From assembly GCF_900589395.1 (NCBI RefSeq), contig NZ_UUIS01000006.1:89358-153357 (forward strand): DNA of 64,000 nucleotides. Reading direction: 5' to 3'. A program made the position numbers and the translations under genes. The stretch's first letter is position 1. The number at the start of each line of letters is the position of its first letter. Shown here in pieces: positions 42,068 through 52,272 of this stretch. The DNA is from Pseudomonas viridiflava (lineage in GTDB: Bacteria; Pseudomonadota; Gammaproteobacteria; Pseudomonadales; Pseudomonadaceae). The notes under the pieces are model-generated. The model was not told the DNA's origin. It searched no databases and saw only the letters and a program-made list of their open reading frames with translations.

Positions 42068-43030
42068 ATGCGTGCACTGGCAGCCTTGAGTCGTTTTGTC
42101 GGCAACACCTTTGCGTATTGGGTCTTGCTGTTTGCGGTACTGGCGTTCCTGTTCCCACAGGTGTTCATTGGCCTGAAGGGCTGGATCGTGCCGTTGCTGG
42201 GCCTGGTCATGTTCGGCATGGGCCTGACGCTCAAGGTCGAGGATTTCTCCGAGGTCGCCCGCCACCCGTGGCGCGTGGCCTTGGGCGTGGCCGCACAGTT
42301 CGTGATCATGCCCAGCGTCGCCTGGCTGCTGTGCCAGGTCTTTGCCCTGCCGCCGGAAATTGCGGTCGGCGTGATTCTGGTCGGCTGCTGCCCGAGCGGC
42401 ACCTCCTCCAATGTCATGACCTGGCTGGCCAAGGGCGACCTGGCGCTGGCCGTGGCGATTTCCTCGGTCACCACCCTGCTCGCCCCTGTGCTGACCCCGA
42501 CCCTGATCTGGTTCCTGGCCTCGGCCTGGCTGCCGGTGTCGTTCGTCGACATGTTCCTGTCGATCGTGCAGATGGTGATCCTGCCGATCGTGCTGGGCGT
42601 GGTTGTCCAGCGCCTGCTGGGCGCACGGGTCAGTTATGCCGTGCAGGTGCTGCCGCTGGTGTCGGTGGTCAGTATCGTGCTGATCGTCTGCGCCGTGGTG
42701 GCCGCCAGCCAGGCGAAGATTGCCGAGTCGGGCCTGCTGATCATGGCGCTGGTCATGCTGCACAACAGCTTCGGCTACCTGCTGGGGTACTTCACCGGCA
42801 AGCTGTTCGAGCTGCCCCTGCCACAGCGCAAGTCGCTGTCGCTGGAAGTCGGCATGCAGAACTCCGGTCTGGGCGCCGCATTGGCCGCAGCGCACTTCTC
42901 GCCACTGGCGGCGGTGCCCAGCGCGCTGTTCAGCGTCTGGCACAACATTTCCGGCGCCTTGCTGGCGACGTACTTTCGCAAGATGCCTGATGAACAGGCG
43001 CCCACCGGGCCGCTTGACTCAAAAGCATAA
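42068..43030 (+). CDS. Bile acid:sodium symporter family (BASS) transporter
   Basis: The 320-residue inner-membrane protein has about ten hydrophobic helices and BASS signatures: GLVMFGMGLTLKVEDF, LVGCCPSGTSSNVMTWLAKGDLALAV and the sodium-site region LEVGMQNSGLGAALAAAHF. Bacterial relatives carry pantoate, small carboxylates or sulfonated organics; the substrate here is unknown. AAAGGAAAGG precedes the ATG. It lies between rdgC and the tyrosyl-tRNA synthetase gene, with 207 bases before the latter. Confidence 0.9.
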   Translation: MRALAALSRFVGNTFAYWVLLFAVLAFLFPQVFIGLKGWIVPLLGLVMFGMGLTLKVEDFSEVARHPWRVALGVAAQFVIMPSVAWLLCQVFALPPEIAVGVILVGCCPSGTSSNVMTWLAKGDLALAVAISSVTTLLAPVLTPTLIWFLASAWLPVSFVDMFLSIVQMVILPIVLGVVVQRLLGARVSYAVQVLPLVSVVSIVLIVCAVVAASQAKIAESGLLIMALVMLHNSFGYLLGYFTGKLFELPLPQRKSLSLEVGMQNSGLGAALAAAHFSPLAAVPSALFSVWHNISGALLATYFRKMPDEQAPTGPLDSKA

Positions 43031-43172
43031 ACGCGTGAACGCCAGCGTGGGTGGCCCGGCTTTAAAAGCGCGGCTCACCCACACTGCCGGGTCCATGCGA
43101 CTCGGCCATCTACAGCTCTTCCCCAATCAACAGTTGCCCCGCAGGCCAGGCTTGCCTATGATCGCCAAGACT

Positions 43173-43186
43173 ACCTATCGGTAGGT
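43173..43186. promoter_or_regulatory. Inverted repeat upstream of tyrS, possible operator
   Basis: ACCTA and TAGGT flank a TCGG spacer, 52 bases before the tyrS start. The pattern is like the short palindromes bound by TetR-family repressors, but no such regulator is encoded nearby and no firm promoter could be placed. Confidence is low. Confidence 0.3.
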
Positions 43187-43237
43187 TGTGCTATTTTCAA
43201 CCTATTGATCACATGAATTCCTGGCAGGCTGAACCTC

Positions 43238-44461
43238 ATGACCTCCGACATCCTCGACACCCTGCAACAGCGCGGCTTCATTCATCAAGCCACGGACATC
43301 GAAGGCTTGCGCCAGCACCTGGCCCAGGCGCCGCGCACTGTCTACCTGGGGTTCGACGCCACCGCCGACAGCCTGCATGTCGGCCACCTGCAGGGCCTGA
43401 TGCTGATGCGCTGGCTACAGAAGGCCGGGCATCGACCGATCATGCTGATCGGCGGCGCGACCACACGCATCGGCGACCCCAGCTTTCGCGATGAGAGCCG
43501 CCCGGTACTGTCGCAGGCGCAGATTGACGCCAATATCGCCGGCATCTGTGCAACCTTCGCCCGTTATGTGGCACTGGGTGAAGCGGCGGGACGGGTGGTG
43601 GATAACGCGCAGTGGCTCGACGGCATCGGCTATTTGCAGTTTCTCAGCGAGGTGGGCCGTTACTTTTCGATCAATCGCCTGCTGACCTTCGATGCCGTGC
43701 GCCAGCGCCTGGATCGCGAGCATTCGCTGTCATTCCTGGAGTTTGGCTACACCCTGCTGCAGGCCCATGACTTCACCGAGCTGGCGCGGCGTGTCGACTG
43801 CACGGTGCAACTGGGCGGCGCCGATCAGTGGGCCAATATCATCAATGGCGTGGAGCTGGGGCGGCGGCGTGACGGCCGTGAACTGTTCGGCCTGACCATG
43901 CCGCTGCTGGCCACCAGCGATGGCAAGAAGATGGGTAAATCGCTGAACGGTGCGGTGTGGCTGGCCGGCGAGCGGCTCACGCCGTTCGATTTCTGGCAGT
44001 TCTGGCGCAACTGCGACGACCGCGATGTGGGGCGCTTTCTCAAGCTGTTTACCGAACTGCCCCTGACAGAGATCGAGCACCTCACAGCCGAGGGTGGCGC
44101 GGCGCTCAACCAGGCCAAGATCGTGCTGGCCAACCAGGTCACGGCCCTGGCCCATGGCGAGGCAGCGGCCGAGCAGGCGTATCAGGCAGCGCAGGCAATC
44201 TTCAGCGAGCATGGCACGGCTGATCTGCCGCAGATTCCGGTAAACCGGGCAGCGTTGCAGGCCGGCGTGTCGGTGGCCGGCCTACTGGTCGAGGCGGGGC
44301 TGGAGCCGTCGCTCAGTGCCGTGCGCCGGCTGGCCAGGGGTGGCGGCCTGCGCCTGAACGGCGAACGGCTGGATGACCCGGACCTGCCACTGGATCCTGG
44401 CGGATCACAGTGGCAAGTGAGCCTGGGCAAGAAGCGCCATGTGTCGATCGTGCTGAGGTGA
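43238..44461 (+). CDS. tyrS: Tyrosyl-tRNA synthetase (KMGKS type)
   Basis: The 407-residue class I enzyme has the HIGH-like HVGH (in [13 protein letters not shown]), the tyrosine-site YLGFDAT and GADQWANI, a signature loop reading KMGKS in place of KMSKS, and a C-terminal S4 RNA-binding domain (about 340-405). It charges tRNA-Tyr. From memory the usual Pseudomonas TyrRS is of a different subtype and lies elsewhere, so this may be a second, horizontally related copy; that needs the whole genome. The ATG at 43238 has AGGCTG upstream. Confidence 0.9.
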   Translation: MTSDILDTLQQRGFIHQATDIEGLRQHLAQAPRTVYLGFDATADSLHVGHLQGLMLMRWLQKAGHRPIMLIGGATTRIGDPSFRDESRPVLSQAQIDANIAGICATFARYVALGEAAGRVVDNAQWLDGIGYLQFLSEVGRYFSINRLLTFDAVRQRLDREHSLSFLEFGYTLLQAHDFTELARRVDCTVQLGGADQWANIINGVELGRRRDGRELFGLTMPLLATSDGKKMGKSLNGAVWLAGERLTPFDFWQFWRNCDDRDVGRFLKLFTELPLTEIEHLTAEGGAALNQAKIVLANQVTALAHGEAAAEQAYQAAQAIFSEHGTADLPQIPVNRAALQAGVSVAGLLVEAGLEPSLSAVRRLARGGGLRLNGERLDDPDLPLDPGGSQWQVSLGKKRHVSIVLR

Positions 44462-44467
44462 CACGCC

Positions 44468-46342
44468 TCAGCGCCGGTCGCCGCGCAACAGCCTGACCTG
44501 CTCGCGCACCTCCACCGGCTTGGCCAGGTCGGCGGTGATCGGCGCACCGGCCACCAGCACCACCCGCGACCACAGACGGCGCAGCAGGCCCTTGTCCGGG
44601 TCGCGGCTGAAGAAGCTGCCCCACAGCCCCTGCAAGGCCATGGGGATCACCGGCACCGGGGTTTCTTCGAGGATGCGGCTCATGCCGGCCTTGAAGCCGC
44701 TGATCTCGCCGTCGGTGGTCAGCTTGCCCTCGGGAAAGATGCACACCAGCTCGCCATCGGCCAGGTAGCGGGCAATGCGCTTGAAGGATTGCTCATAGAT
44801 GGCCATGTCTTCATTGCGCCCGGCGATCGGGATGGTGCCGGCGGTGCGGAAAATGAAGTTGAGCACCGGCAGGCGGTAGATCTTGTAGTACATGACGAAG
44901 CGGATCGGCCGGCGCACCGCCCCGGCAATCAGCAGCGCATCGACGAACGACACATGGTTGCACACCAGCAGGGCCGCGCCTTCGTCGGGAATCTGCTCAA
45001 GGTCACGGTGCTCGACCCGGTACATGGAATGGCCGAGCAGCCAGATCATGAAGCGCATGGTGAACTCGGGCACGATGCTGAAGATATAGACGTTGACGGC
45101 AATGTTCATCAGCGACACCACCAGGAACAGCTCGGGAATCGACAGCCCGGCCACGCTCAGCAGCAGGATCGACACCAGCGCCGAGACCACCATGAACAGC
45201 GCATTGAGGATGTTGTTGGCGGCAATGACCCGCGAGCGTTCCCTTTCGGCGGTACGCGACTGGATCAGCGCGTACAGCGGCACGATATAGAAGCCACCGA
45301 AGATGCCGATGCCCAGAATGTCCAGCAGCACCCAACGGCCCGGCCACTGGGCGAGGATGTCGCGCCAGCCATTGATCGTTTCGGGCTGGACCAGGTGCCC
45401 GGAATGCCACCACAGCAGCAGGCCGAAGACGGTCATGCCGAACGAGCCGAACGGCACCAGGCCGATCTCGACCTTGTGTCCGGACAAGCGCTCGCACAGC
45501 AGCGAGCCCAGCGCGATGCCGATGGAGAACACGGTGAGGATCAGGGTGACCACGGTCTCGTCGCCGAACATCAGGTCCTTGGCGTAAGTCGGGATCTGCG
45601 TGAGGTAAATGGCGCCGACGAACCAGAACCAGGAGTTGCCGACGATCGAGCGCGACACCGCCGGCGTCTGGCCAAGGCCCAGGCGCAGGGTGGCCCAGGA
45701 CTGGCTGAAAATGTTCCAGTTCAGGACCAGCCCCGGTGTGGAAGCGGCGGCGCGCGGAATGCCCCAGCTGGCTGCAAAACCCAGGCAGGCGACCAACACG
45801 ATGGCGCCGGCCACCACCCAGGCGTAGTGGGTGAACGTCAGCATGACGCCGGCGCTGATGGTGCCGGCCAGGATCGCCAGGAAGGTGCCCATCTCGACCA
45901 GGCCGTTACCGCCGACCAGTTCGTTTTCACGCAAATGCTGGGGCAGGATCGAATACTTCACCGGCCCGAACAATGCCGAGTGGGTGCCCATGGCAAACAG
46001 CGTCAGCAGCAGCATCCACAAGTGATTGAACAGAAAGCCCATCGCCCCCACCGCCATGATCAGGATCTCGGCCAGCTTGATCACGCGGATCAGCGCATCC
46101 TTGGGGTACTTCTCGCCCAGTTGCCCGGCCAGTGCCGAGAACAGGAAGAACGGCAAGATGAACAGCAGAGCACACAGGTTGACGTACACCGACGGGTCGC
46201 CCTGGACCGCAAGTTTGTAGAGGATGGCCAGGATCAACGATTGCTTGAAGACGTTGTCGTTGAAGGCCCCCAGCGACTGGGTGATGAAAAACGGCAGGAA
46301 ACGCCGCTTTTTAAGGAGAGAAAACTGTGACTGCTGGCTCAT
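44468..46342 (-). CDS. MFS transporter-acyltransferase fusion (LplT-PlsC type)
   Basis: The 624-residue protein fuses an MFS transporter (about 1-410, starting FLPFFITQSLGAFNDNVFKQSLILA, the LplT pattern) to a PlsC-type acyltransferase (about 425-620) with the HX4D motif in CNHVSFVDALL and the substrate motif IFPEGKLTTDG. It should flip lysophospholipid inward and re-acylate it at the inner membrane. The ATG at 46342 (AGGACACG upstream) was preferred to one at 46381. Its stop is only 6 bases from the convergent tyrS stop. Confidence 0.9.
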   Translation of the reverse strand: MSQQSQFSLLKKRRFLPFFITQSLGAFNDNVFKQSLILAILYKLAVQGDPSVYVNLCALLFILPFFLFSALAGQLGEKYPKDALIRVIKLAEILIMAVGAMGFLFNHLWMLLLTLFAMGTHSALFGPVKYSILPQHLRENELVGGNGLVEMGTFLAILAGTISAGVMLTFTHYAWVVAGAIVLVACLGFAASWGIPRAAASTPGLVLNWNIFSQSWATLRLGLGQTPAVSRSIVGNSWFWFVGAIYLTQIPTYAKDLMFGDETVVTLILTVFSIGIALGSLLCERLSGHKVEIGLVPFGSFGMTVFGLLLWWHSGHLVQPETINGWRDILAQWPGRWVLLDILGIGIFGGFYIVPLYALIQSRTAERERSRVIAANNILNALFMVVSALVSILLLSVAGLSIPELFLVVSLMNIAVNVYIFSIVPEFTMRFMIWLLGHSMYRVEHRDLEQIPDEGAALLVCNHVSFVDALLIAGAVRRPIRFVMYYKIYRLPVLNFIFRTAGTIPIAGRNEDMAIYEQSFKRIARYLADGELVCIFPEGKLTTDGEISGFKAGMSRILEETPVPVIPMALQGLWGSFFSRDPDKGLLRRLWSRVVLVAGAPITADLAKPVEVREQVRLLRGDRR

Positions 46343-46458
46343 CGTCCGTGTCCTGAATGGCATTGACGGATTGAAGATCAAGGCTCAATCCGAGGCACAT
46401 TGAAGACGTTGGGCGCCGGAATGTCGATAGGGCATTTCCAAAAGTGCGCGCCGGTACC
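46343..46458. other. Upstream region of the transporter-acyltransferase gene
   Basis: These 116 bases between the acyltransferase start and the inverted-repeat element should hold the minus-strand promoter. I see no repeat or open frame in them. Confidence 0.4.
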
Positions 46459-46918
46459 GTAGGACTAATGCCGATCAGTCAAGATGAATGTCGTCGAATG
46501 CCAAACAGGTGGGAGCGAACTCTGCTCCGGGCGGCGATCCGACGATGGAGCCGGTAACACAGGCACATCTGTTGCGCTTGTACCGCCGCATTCGCCAGCA
46601 GAGCTGGCTTCCACAGTCTGATGCCAGGCACGAGACCTGGGGCAACATCTATCCAGTGGGAGGGGGCTTGCCGGCGATGAGGCCAGCAAGGCCCATACAC
46701 CTGCTGCGTCTGACACATAGCCATCGCCGGCAAGCCGCCTCCCACAGCCTGGTGTCAGGCACGAGACCTTGGGCAACATCTATCCAGTGGGAGGGGGCTC
46801 TGCCCGCGAAAGGGCCAGCAGGGCCAACACATCTGTTGCGTCTGTCACATAGCCATCGCCAGCAGAGCTTGCCTCCCACAGGTCCGCGTCGAGGCTTGAC
46901 TGATCGGCATTAGTCCTA
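46459..46918. mobile_element. MITE-like element of REP units with 25-bp perfect terminal inverted repeats
   Basis: The 460-bp segment is bounded by perfect 25-bp inverted ends (46459-46483 and 46894-46918; inner part CTAATGCCGATCAGTCAAG). Between them lie three units at 46509-46655, 46656-46786 and 46787-46890. Each starts GTGGGAG, contains CATAGCCATCGCC-like REP arms and ends with GGCAACATCTATCCA (units 1 and 2). No transposase is encoded and no clear target-site duplication is seen. The ends recall IS termini from Pseudomonas, but I cannot name the family. The right end lies 60 bases before the kinase start, so the element supplies its upstream region. Confidence 0.7.
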
Positions 46919-46978
46919 CAGAGACGAATCCTGCGCGGCATGCGAGACTGCCGCTTTCGATTGTTCATGGAATACAGC

Positions 46979-49900
46979 ATGTCATTGTCCAGCGGGCTGA
47001 TCGCCGTCGTTGCCCTTTGCTACATGGCGTTCATGTTTGCGATTGCCTTTTATGGCGATCGCCACAGCAGTTCGCTGCGCCCGGCGCAACGGGCCTGGGT
47101 CTACAGCCTGTCGCTGGCGGTGTATTGCACCAGCTGGACGTTTTTCGGCGCGGTGGGCCAGGCGGCGGAGCAACTGTGGTCGTTCCTGCCCATCTACCTG
47201 GGCCCCATCGTGCTGATGGTGCTGGCGCCGCGCGTGCTGCAGAAGATGGTGCTGATCAGCAAGCAGGAGAACATCACCTCGATCGCCGACTTCATTGCCG
47301 CCCGCTACGGCAAGTCGCAGTCGCTGGCGGTGATGGTCGCGGTGATCTGCCTGGTCGGCATGCTGCCCTACATCGCCCTGCAGCTCAAAGGCATCGTGCT
47401 GGGGGTCAATATCCTGATCGGCGCCGGTGCCGACTCGACCGGTACCCGCGCCCAGGACACCGCGCTGGTGGTGTCGCTGATCCTGGCGCTGTTCACCATC
47501 GTGTTCGGGGCGCGCAACCTGGATGTCACTGAACACCACAGAGGCATGGTGCTGGCGATCGCCTTCGAGGCGGTGATCAAGCTGCTGGCGTTCATGGCGG
47601 TCGGTGTGTTCGTCACCTATGGCCTGTACGACGGCTTTGGCGACCTGCTGAACCAGGCGCGCCTGGCCCCGCGCCTGGAGCAGTACTGGCAGGAAACGGT
47701 CAACTGGCCGTCGATGATCGTGCAGACCAGCGTGGCGATGATGGCCATTGTCTGCCTGCCCCGGCAGTTCCATGTCACGGTGGTGGAGAACATCGAGCCG
47801 CGCGACCTGAACCTGGCCAAATGGGTCTTCCCCATCTACCTGGCCCTGGCAGCGCTGTTCGTGATCCCGATTGCGCTGGCCGGGCAAATGATGCTGCCGG
47901 CCTCGGTGCTGCCCGACTCCTTCGTCATCAGCCTGCCGCTGGGCCATGCGCACCCGGCGCTGGCGCTGCTGGCGTTCATCGGTGGTGCCTCGGCGGCCAC
48001 CGGCATGGTCATCGTGGCCAGCGTGGCGCTGTCGACCATGGTTTCCAACGACATGCTGTTGCCGTGGCTGTTGCGACGCAAGAACACCGAGCGGCCGTTC
48101 GAGGCGTTCCGTCACTGGATGCTCACCGTGCGCCGGGTCAGCATCGTGGTGATCCTGCTGCTGGCCTATGTCAGCTACCGCATGCTCGGCTCCACCGCCA
48201 GCCTGGCCACCATCGGCCAGATCGCCTTTGCCGCCATCACCCAGCTGGCGCCAGCGATGTTCGGCGCCCTGTACTGGAAACAGGCCAACCGCCGTGGTGT
48301 GTTCGCGGGCCTGGCCACCGGGATTTTCCTGTGGTTCTACACGCTGGTGCTGCCAGTGGCGGCGCACGGCATGGGCTGGCCGCTGGAAAGCTTCCCGCTG
48401 CTGGCCTGGCTGCACAGCAACCCGTTCGACCTGCCGATCAGCCCACTGACCCAGGGCGTGGTGCTGTCGATGGCCGGCAACTGCACGCTGTTTGCATGGG
48501 TGTCGATCCTGTCGCGCACCCGGGTCACCGAACACTGGCAGGCCGGACGCTTCATCGGCCAGCAGACCCACGCCTTGTCCGGCAACCGCTCGCTGCTGGC
48601 GGTGCAGGTCGATGACCTGTTGCACCTGGCGGCGCGCTTTGTCGGCGAAGACCGCGCCAGCAAGAGCTTCATTCGCTTTGCCTACAGCCAGGGCAAGGAT
48701 TTCAATGCCAGCCAGAATGCCAACGGCGAATGGATTGCCCACACCGAGCGCCTGCTGGCCGGTGTGCTGGGCAGTTCGTCGGCCCGCGCCGTGGTCAAGG
48801 CGGCCATTGAAGGCCGCGAAATGCAGCTTGATGATGTGGTGCGCATCGCCGACGAAGCCTCCGAGGTGCTGGAGTTCAACCGCGCCCTGCTGCAAGGCGC
48901 CATCGAGAACATCACCCAGGGCATCAGCGTGGTCGACCAGTCACTGCGGCTGGTGGCCTGGAACCGCCGTTACCTGGAGCTGTTCGATTACCCCGAAGGC
49001 CTGATCGGGGTCGGACGGCCGATTGCCGACATCATTCGCTTCAATGCCGAGCGCGGGCTGTGCGGACCGGGCGAGGCCGAGGTGCATGTCGCGCGGCGCC
49101 TGCACTGGATGCGCCAGGGCCGCGCCCACACCTCCGAACGCCTGTTTCCCAATGGCCAGGTGATCGAACTGATCGGCAACCCGATGCCTGGCGGCGGCTT
49201 TGTCATGAGCTTTACCGACATCACCGCCTTCCGCGAAGCCGAGCGCGCACTCAAGGGGGTCAATGAAAGCCTTGAGCAACGGGTGGCCGCCCGTACCCAT
49301 GAGTTGTCGCGGCTCAACCAGGCGTTGAGCGAGGCCAAGGCCCATGCCGAAACGGCCAACGAGTCCAAGACCCGTTTTCTCACCGCTGTCAGCCACGACC
49401 TCATGCAGCCGCTGAACGCTGCGCGGTTGTTTTCCGCCGCACTGTCGCACCAGCCCGAAGGCCTTTGCGGCGACGCGCAGCAACTGGTCCGGCATCTGGA
49501 CAGCTCGTTGCGTTCGGCCGAAGACCTGATCAGCGACTTGCTCGACATCTCGCGCCTGGAAAACGGCAAGATCACCCCCGACCGCCAGTCGTTCGTGCTC
49601 GACAGCCTGTTCGATGCCCTGGGCGCCGAGTTCACGGCGCTGGCGCGTGAACAGGACATTGGCTTTCGCGTGCGCGGCAGTGCCTTGCGCATCGACAGCG
49701 ACCCCAAGCTGCTGCGCCGGGTCCTGCAGAACTTTCTCACCAATGCCTTTCGCTATGCCAAGGGCCCGGTGTTGCTGGGTGCCCGGCGCCGTGGGCGCTA
49801 CCTGAGCCTGGAAGTCTGGGACCGCGGCCCGGGCATCCCGGAAAACAAACGCCTGGAAATCTTCGAAGAATTCAAGCGCCTGGACAGCCACCAGACCCGC

Positions 49901-50452
49901 GAGGCCAAGGGCCTGGGCCTGGGCCTGGCGATTGCCGACGGCCTGTGCCGGGTGCTGGAGCATCCGTTGCAGGTACGATCCTGGCCCGGTCGCGGCAGTG
50001 TGTTCAGTGTGCAGGTGCCCCTGGCCGAGGCCGCCGCACCGGCGCTGCCCGCCCCGGTCGAGACCGACCGCCAGCCGCTCAACGGCGCTCAGGTGCTGTG
50101 CGTCGATAACGAAGACAGCATTCTGATCGGCATGAACAGCCTGCTCAGCCGCTGGGGCTGCCAGGTCTGGACCGCCCGCAACCTGCGCGAATGCCAGGCC
50201 CTGCTCGAGCGCGGCGTGCGCCCGCAGCTGGCGCTGGTGGACTACCACCTGGACGCAGGCGAAACCGGCACCGAACTGATGGCCTGGCTGCGCACCCACT
50301 TGGGCGAGCCGATCCCGGGCGTGCTGATCAGCGCCGATGGGCGCCAGGAACTGATCGCCCAGGTCCACGCCGCCGGACTCGACTACCTGCCCAAGCCAGT
50401 CAAGCCGGCCGCCTTGCGCGCGCTACTGAGCCGGCACCTGAGCCTGAACTGA
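46979..50452 (+). CDS. mxtR: SLC5-type hybrid sensor histidine kinase, MxtR-like
   Basis: The 1157-residue protein has about 13 membrane helices of the sodium/solute symporter type (1-510), a linker, a PAS-like domain (about 650-760, LVAWNRRYLELFDYPEGLIGVG), a short coiled coil, HisKA with the His in TAVSHDLMQPLNAARLF, an HATPase (NAFRYAKGPVL; GPGIPENKRLEIFEEF) and a C-terminal receiver (LALVDYHLDAGETG). Size and layout match MxtR, which with ErdR controls acetate use and virulence traits. The ATG at 46979 follows GGAA. The promoter region is occupied by the MITE-like element. Confidence 0.88.
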   Translation: MSLSSGLIAVVALCYMAFMFAIAFYGDRHSSSLRPAQRAWVYSLSLAVYCTSWTFFGAVGQAAEQLWSFLPIYLGPIVLMVLAPRVLQKMVLISKQENITSIADFIAARYGKSQSLAVMVAVICLVGMLPYIALQLKGIVLGVNILIGAGADSTGTRAQDTALVVSLILALFTIVFGARNLDVTEHHRGMVLAIAFEAVIKLLAFMAVGVFVTYGLYDGFGDLLNQARLAPRLEQYWQETVNWPSMIVQTSVAMMAIVCLPRQFHVTVVENIEPRDLNLAKWVFPIYLALAALFVIPIALAGQMMLPASVLPDSFVISLPLGHAHPALALLAFIGGASAATGMVIVASVALSTMVSNDMLLPWLLRRKNTERPFEAFRHWMLTVRRVSIVVILLLAYVSYRMLGSTASLATIGQIAFAAITQLAPAMFGALYWKQANRRGVFAGLATGIFLWFYTLVLPVAAHGMGWPLESFPLLAWLHSNPFDLPISPLTQGVVLSMAGNCTLFAWVSILSRTRVTEHWQAGRFIGQQTHALSGNRSLLAVQVDDLLHLAARFVGEDRASKSFIRFAYSQGKDFNASQNANGEWIAHTERLLAGVLGSSSARAVVKAAIEGREMQLDDVVRIADEASEVLEFNRALLQGAIENITQGISVVDQSLRLVAWNRRYLELFDYPEGLIGVGRPIADIIRFNAERGLCGPGEAEVHVARRLHWMRQGRAHTSERLFPNGQVIELIGNPMPGGGFVMSFTDITAFREAERALKGVNESLEQRVAARTHELSRLNQALSEAKAHAETANESKTRFLTAVSHDLMQPLNAARLFSAALSHQPEGLCGDAQQLVRHLDSSLRSAEDLISDLLDISRLENGKITPDRQSFVLDSLFDALGAEFTALAREQDIGFRVRGSALRIDSDPKLLRRVLQNFLTNAFRYAKGPVLLGARRRGRYLSLEVWDRGPGIPENKRLEIFEEFKRLDSHQTREAKGLGLGLAIADGLCRVLEHPLQVRSWPGRGSVFSVQVPLAEAAAPALPAPVETDRQPLNGAQVLCVDNEDSILIGMNSLLSRWGCQVWTARNLRECQALLERGVRPQLALVDYHLDAGETGTELMAWLRTHLGEPIPGVLISADGRQELIAQVHAAGLDYLPKPVKPAALRALLSRHLSLN

Positions 50453-50464
50453 TATCACCGTCCT

Positions 50465-50486
50465 TTGTAGGAGCGCGCTCCTACAA
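50465..50486. repeat. Minimal REP palindrome
   Basis: A perfect 22-base palindrome built from GTAGGAGCGC and its complement lies 12 bases after the kinase stop. It has the same core as the REP arms at 21202 and 58618, with no intervening loop. Confidence 0.8.
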
Positions 50487-50519
50487 GCGGTGGATTTTAT
50501 ATTCAACAAATCAGGGGCT

Positions 50520-52238
50520 TCAGCCCTGCATCGGGCGGCGATAGGGAAACACGTCGATCACCCTGCCCGCGCGGATATCGGCCTGGATGGCCTGCCAGTA
50601 GCCGGCCTCGAACAGCTCGCCATGCAGGCGTTCGAACAGGCGGCGCAGTGCGGGGTCAGGAAACAGGAACGGCGGGAACTCTTCCGGAAACACGTCATGT
50701 GGGCCTACCGTGTACCAGGGCTCGGCCGCCCATTCGTCTTCGGCGCAGCGCGGCGCGGGGATGCAGCGGAAGTTGACCTCGGTCAGCAGGCTGATCTCGT
50801 CGTAATCGTAGAACACCACACGGCCATGGCGGGTCACGCCGAAATTCTTCAGCAGCATGTCGCCGGGAAAGATATTGGCCGCCGCCAGTTGCTTGATCGC
50901 CAGCCCGTAGTCGTACAGCACCTCCTGCACCTGGGCGGGACTTGCCTGTGCCAGGTAAAGGTTGAGCGGGGTCATGCGCCGTTCGGTCCAGCAATGACGG
51001 ATCAGCACGGTGTCGCCGTTTTCGATGACCACGGTCGCGGCGGCCACCGCCAGCAACTCGGCCAGGCACGCGGGCTCGAAGCGGCTGAGGGCAAAGCGGA
51101 AGTCGGCAAATTCCTGGGTGTCGGCCATGCGCCCGACCCGGTCGCTGTTCTTCACCAGCCGGTAGCGGTCGATGACCGTGGCGCGGTCGACACGCTTGAC
51201 CGGGGAAAAGCGGTCGCGGATGACCTTGAACACCGTGTTGAAGCCCGGCAGGGTGAACACGCTCATGACCATGCCCGGCACGCCCGGCGCCAGGATGAAG
51301 CGGTCATCGCTGCGTGCCAGATGGCGAATCAGCGCGCGGTAGAACTCCGACTTGCCCTGCTTGTAGAAGCCGATCGAACTGTACAGCTCGGCCAGGTGCT
51401 TGCCCGGCAGGATACGCTTGACAAAAGCGACAAACTGCGCCGGCACCCGGACATCGACCATGAAGTACGAACGGGTGAACGAGAAGATGATCGACACGTC
51501 GGCCTCATCCAGAATCAGCGTGTCGATCACGATGCCCTGCCCTTCACGGTGCAGCAACGCGATGACCAGCGGCCATTGCTCATCGACCGTGAACAGCCGC
51601 CCGACCAGGTAAGCGCCTTTGTTGCGGTAGAACACGCAGGTGAACAGCTCGACGCGCAGCGCCGGGTCGCGGACCACCCAATCGGGCAGATGACCGCGCA
51701 GCACCTCGCACAGGCGTTGCACATCACCGGGCAAGTCGGCGTAAGGCACAGTGAAACGGTAGTCGTCGAAGATTCGCGCCAGCAGGCCGTGCAGGTCGCC
51801 CTTGGGCCGGTAGCGACGAAGCTGCGTCAGCGGGTGGTGCTGCGACAAAGGCTGACAGGTGCTGTGGATGAACATGCAGCGGTCGCTGATCAGGTCATGG
51901 CTGAACAGTGCGCAGAACACCGAGTTGAACCAGGTCTCGGCCAGCTCGGCATCGCGGCGGGTGGCGATCCGCTCAAGGTACGCGTGCTTGATCGACGGCC
52001 AGTGGCTGACGTCCAGCAACGGGCATGAGGCAAAGCGCTCACGCAAGTGGGCCACGGTCTGGTTGACCTTGAGCTCATAGAGCTCGATGCGCTCGGCCGA
52101 GACGCGCTGGATCAGTGCCCAGTGCGCCTGCTCGAAGCGCGACCGGGCGCCGTCGGTCAGGCGCCGGAAGTGACGGCGGTAAGCATCGAAGCCGGCCAGT
52201 ATCGATTTGGCGACGGCTTCGGGAAAGGATGACGCCAT
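50520..52238 (-). CDS. aceK: Isocitrate dehydrogenase kinase/phosphatase
   Basis: The 572-residue protein matches AceK over its full length: [37 protein letters not shown], the kinase-like [15 protein letters not shown] region ([14 protein letters not shown]), [32 protein letters not shown] with the metal Asp, and FPEEFPPFL. It phosphorylates and dephosphorylates isocitrate dehydrogenase to divide carbon between the TCA cycle and the glyoxylate shunt. AGGGG precedes the ATG. It is not in an operon with aceBA here. Confidence 0.95.
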   Translation of the reverse strand: MASSFPEAVAKSILAGFDAYRRHFRRLTDGARSRFEQAHWALIQRVSAERIELYELKVNQTVAHLRERFASCPLLDVSHWPSIKHAYLERIATRRDAELAETWFNSVFCALFSHDLISDRCMFIHSTCQPLSQHHPLTQLRRYRPKGDLHGLLARIFDDYRFTVPYADLPGDVQRLCEVLRGHLPDWVVRDPALRVELFTCVFYRNKGAYLVGRLFTVDEQWPLVIALLHREGQGIVIDTLILDEADVSIIFSFTRSYFMVDVRVPAQFVAFVKRILPGKHLAELYSSIGFYKQGKSEFYRALIRHLARSDDRFILAPGVPGMVMSVFTLPGFNTVFKVIRDRFSPVKRVDRATVIDRYRLVKNSDRVGRMADTQEFADFRFALSRFEPACLAELLAVAAATVVIENGDTVLIRHCWTERRMTPLNLYLAQASPAQVQEVLYDYGLAIKQLAAANIFPGDMLLKNFGVTRHGRVVFYDYDEISLLTEVNFRCIPAPRCAEDEWAAEPWYTVGPHDVFPEEFPPFLFPDPALRRLFERLHGELFEAGYWQAIQADIRAGRVIDVFPYRRPMQG

Positions 52239-52272
52239 GTAAGGTGGCCCCTCACAGGAGCGGCCGGGACGC

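Noticed and set aside
44789..46330. A 513-residue plus-strand open frame opposite the MFS-PlsC fusion
   Set aside because: Its composition (His, Gln, Asp rich) is that of an antisense frame and the minus-strand product has clear MFS and PlsC motifs.
46479..46980. Several overlapping small ORFs across the REP-rich element
   Set aside because: They share only repeat-derived peptides, appear on both strands and lack ribosome sites; the segment is a non-coding repeat.
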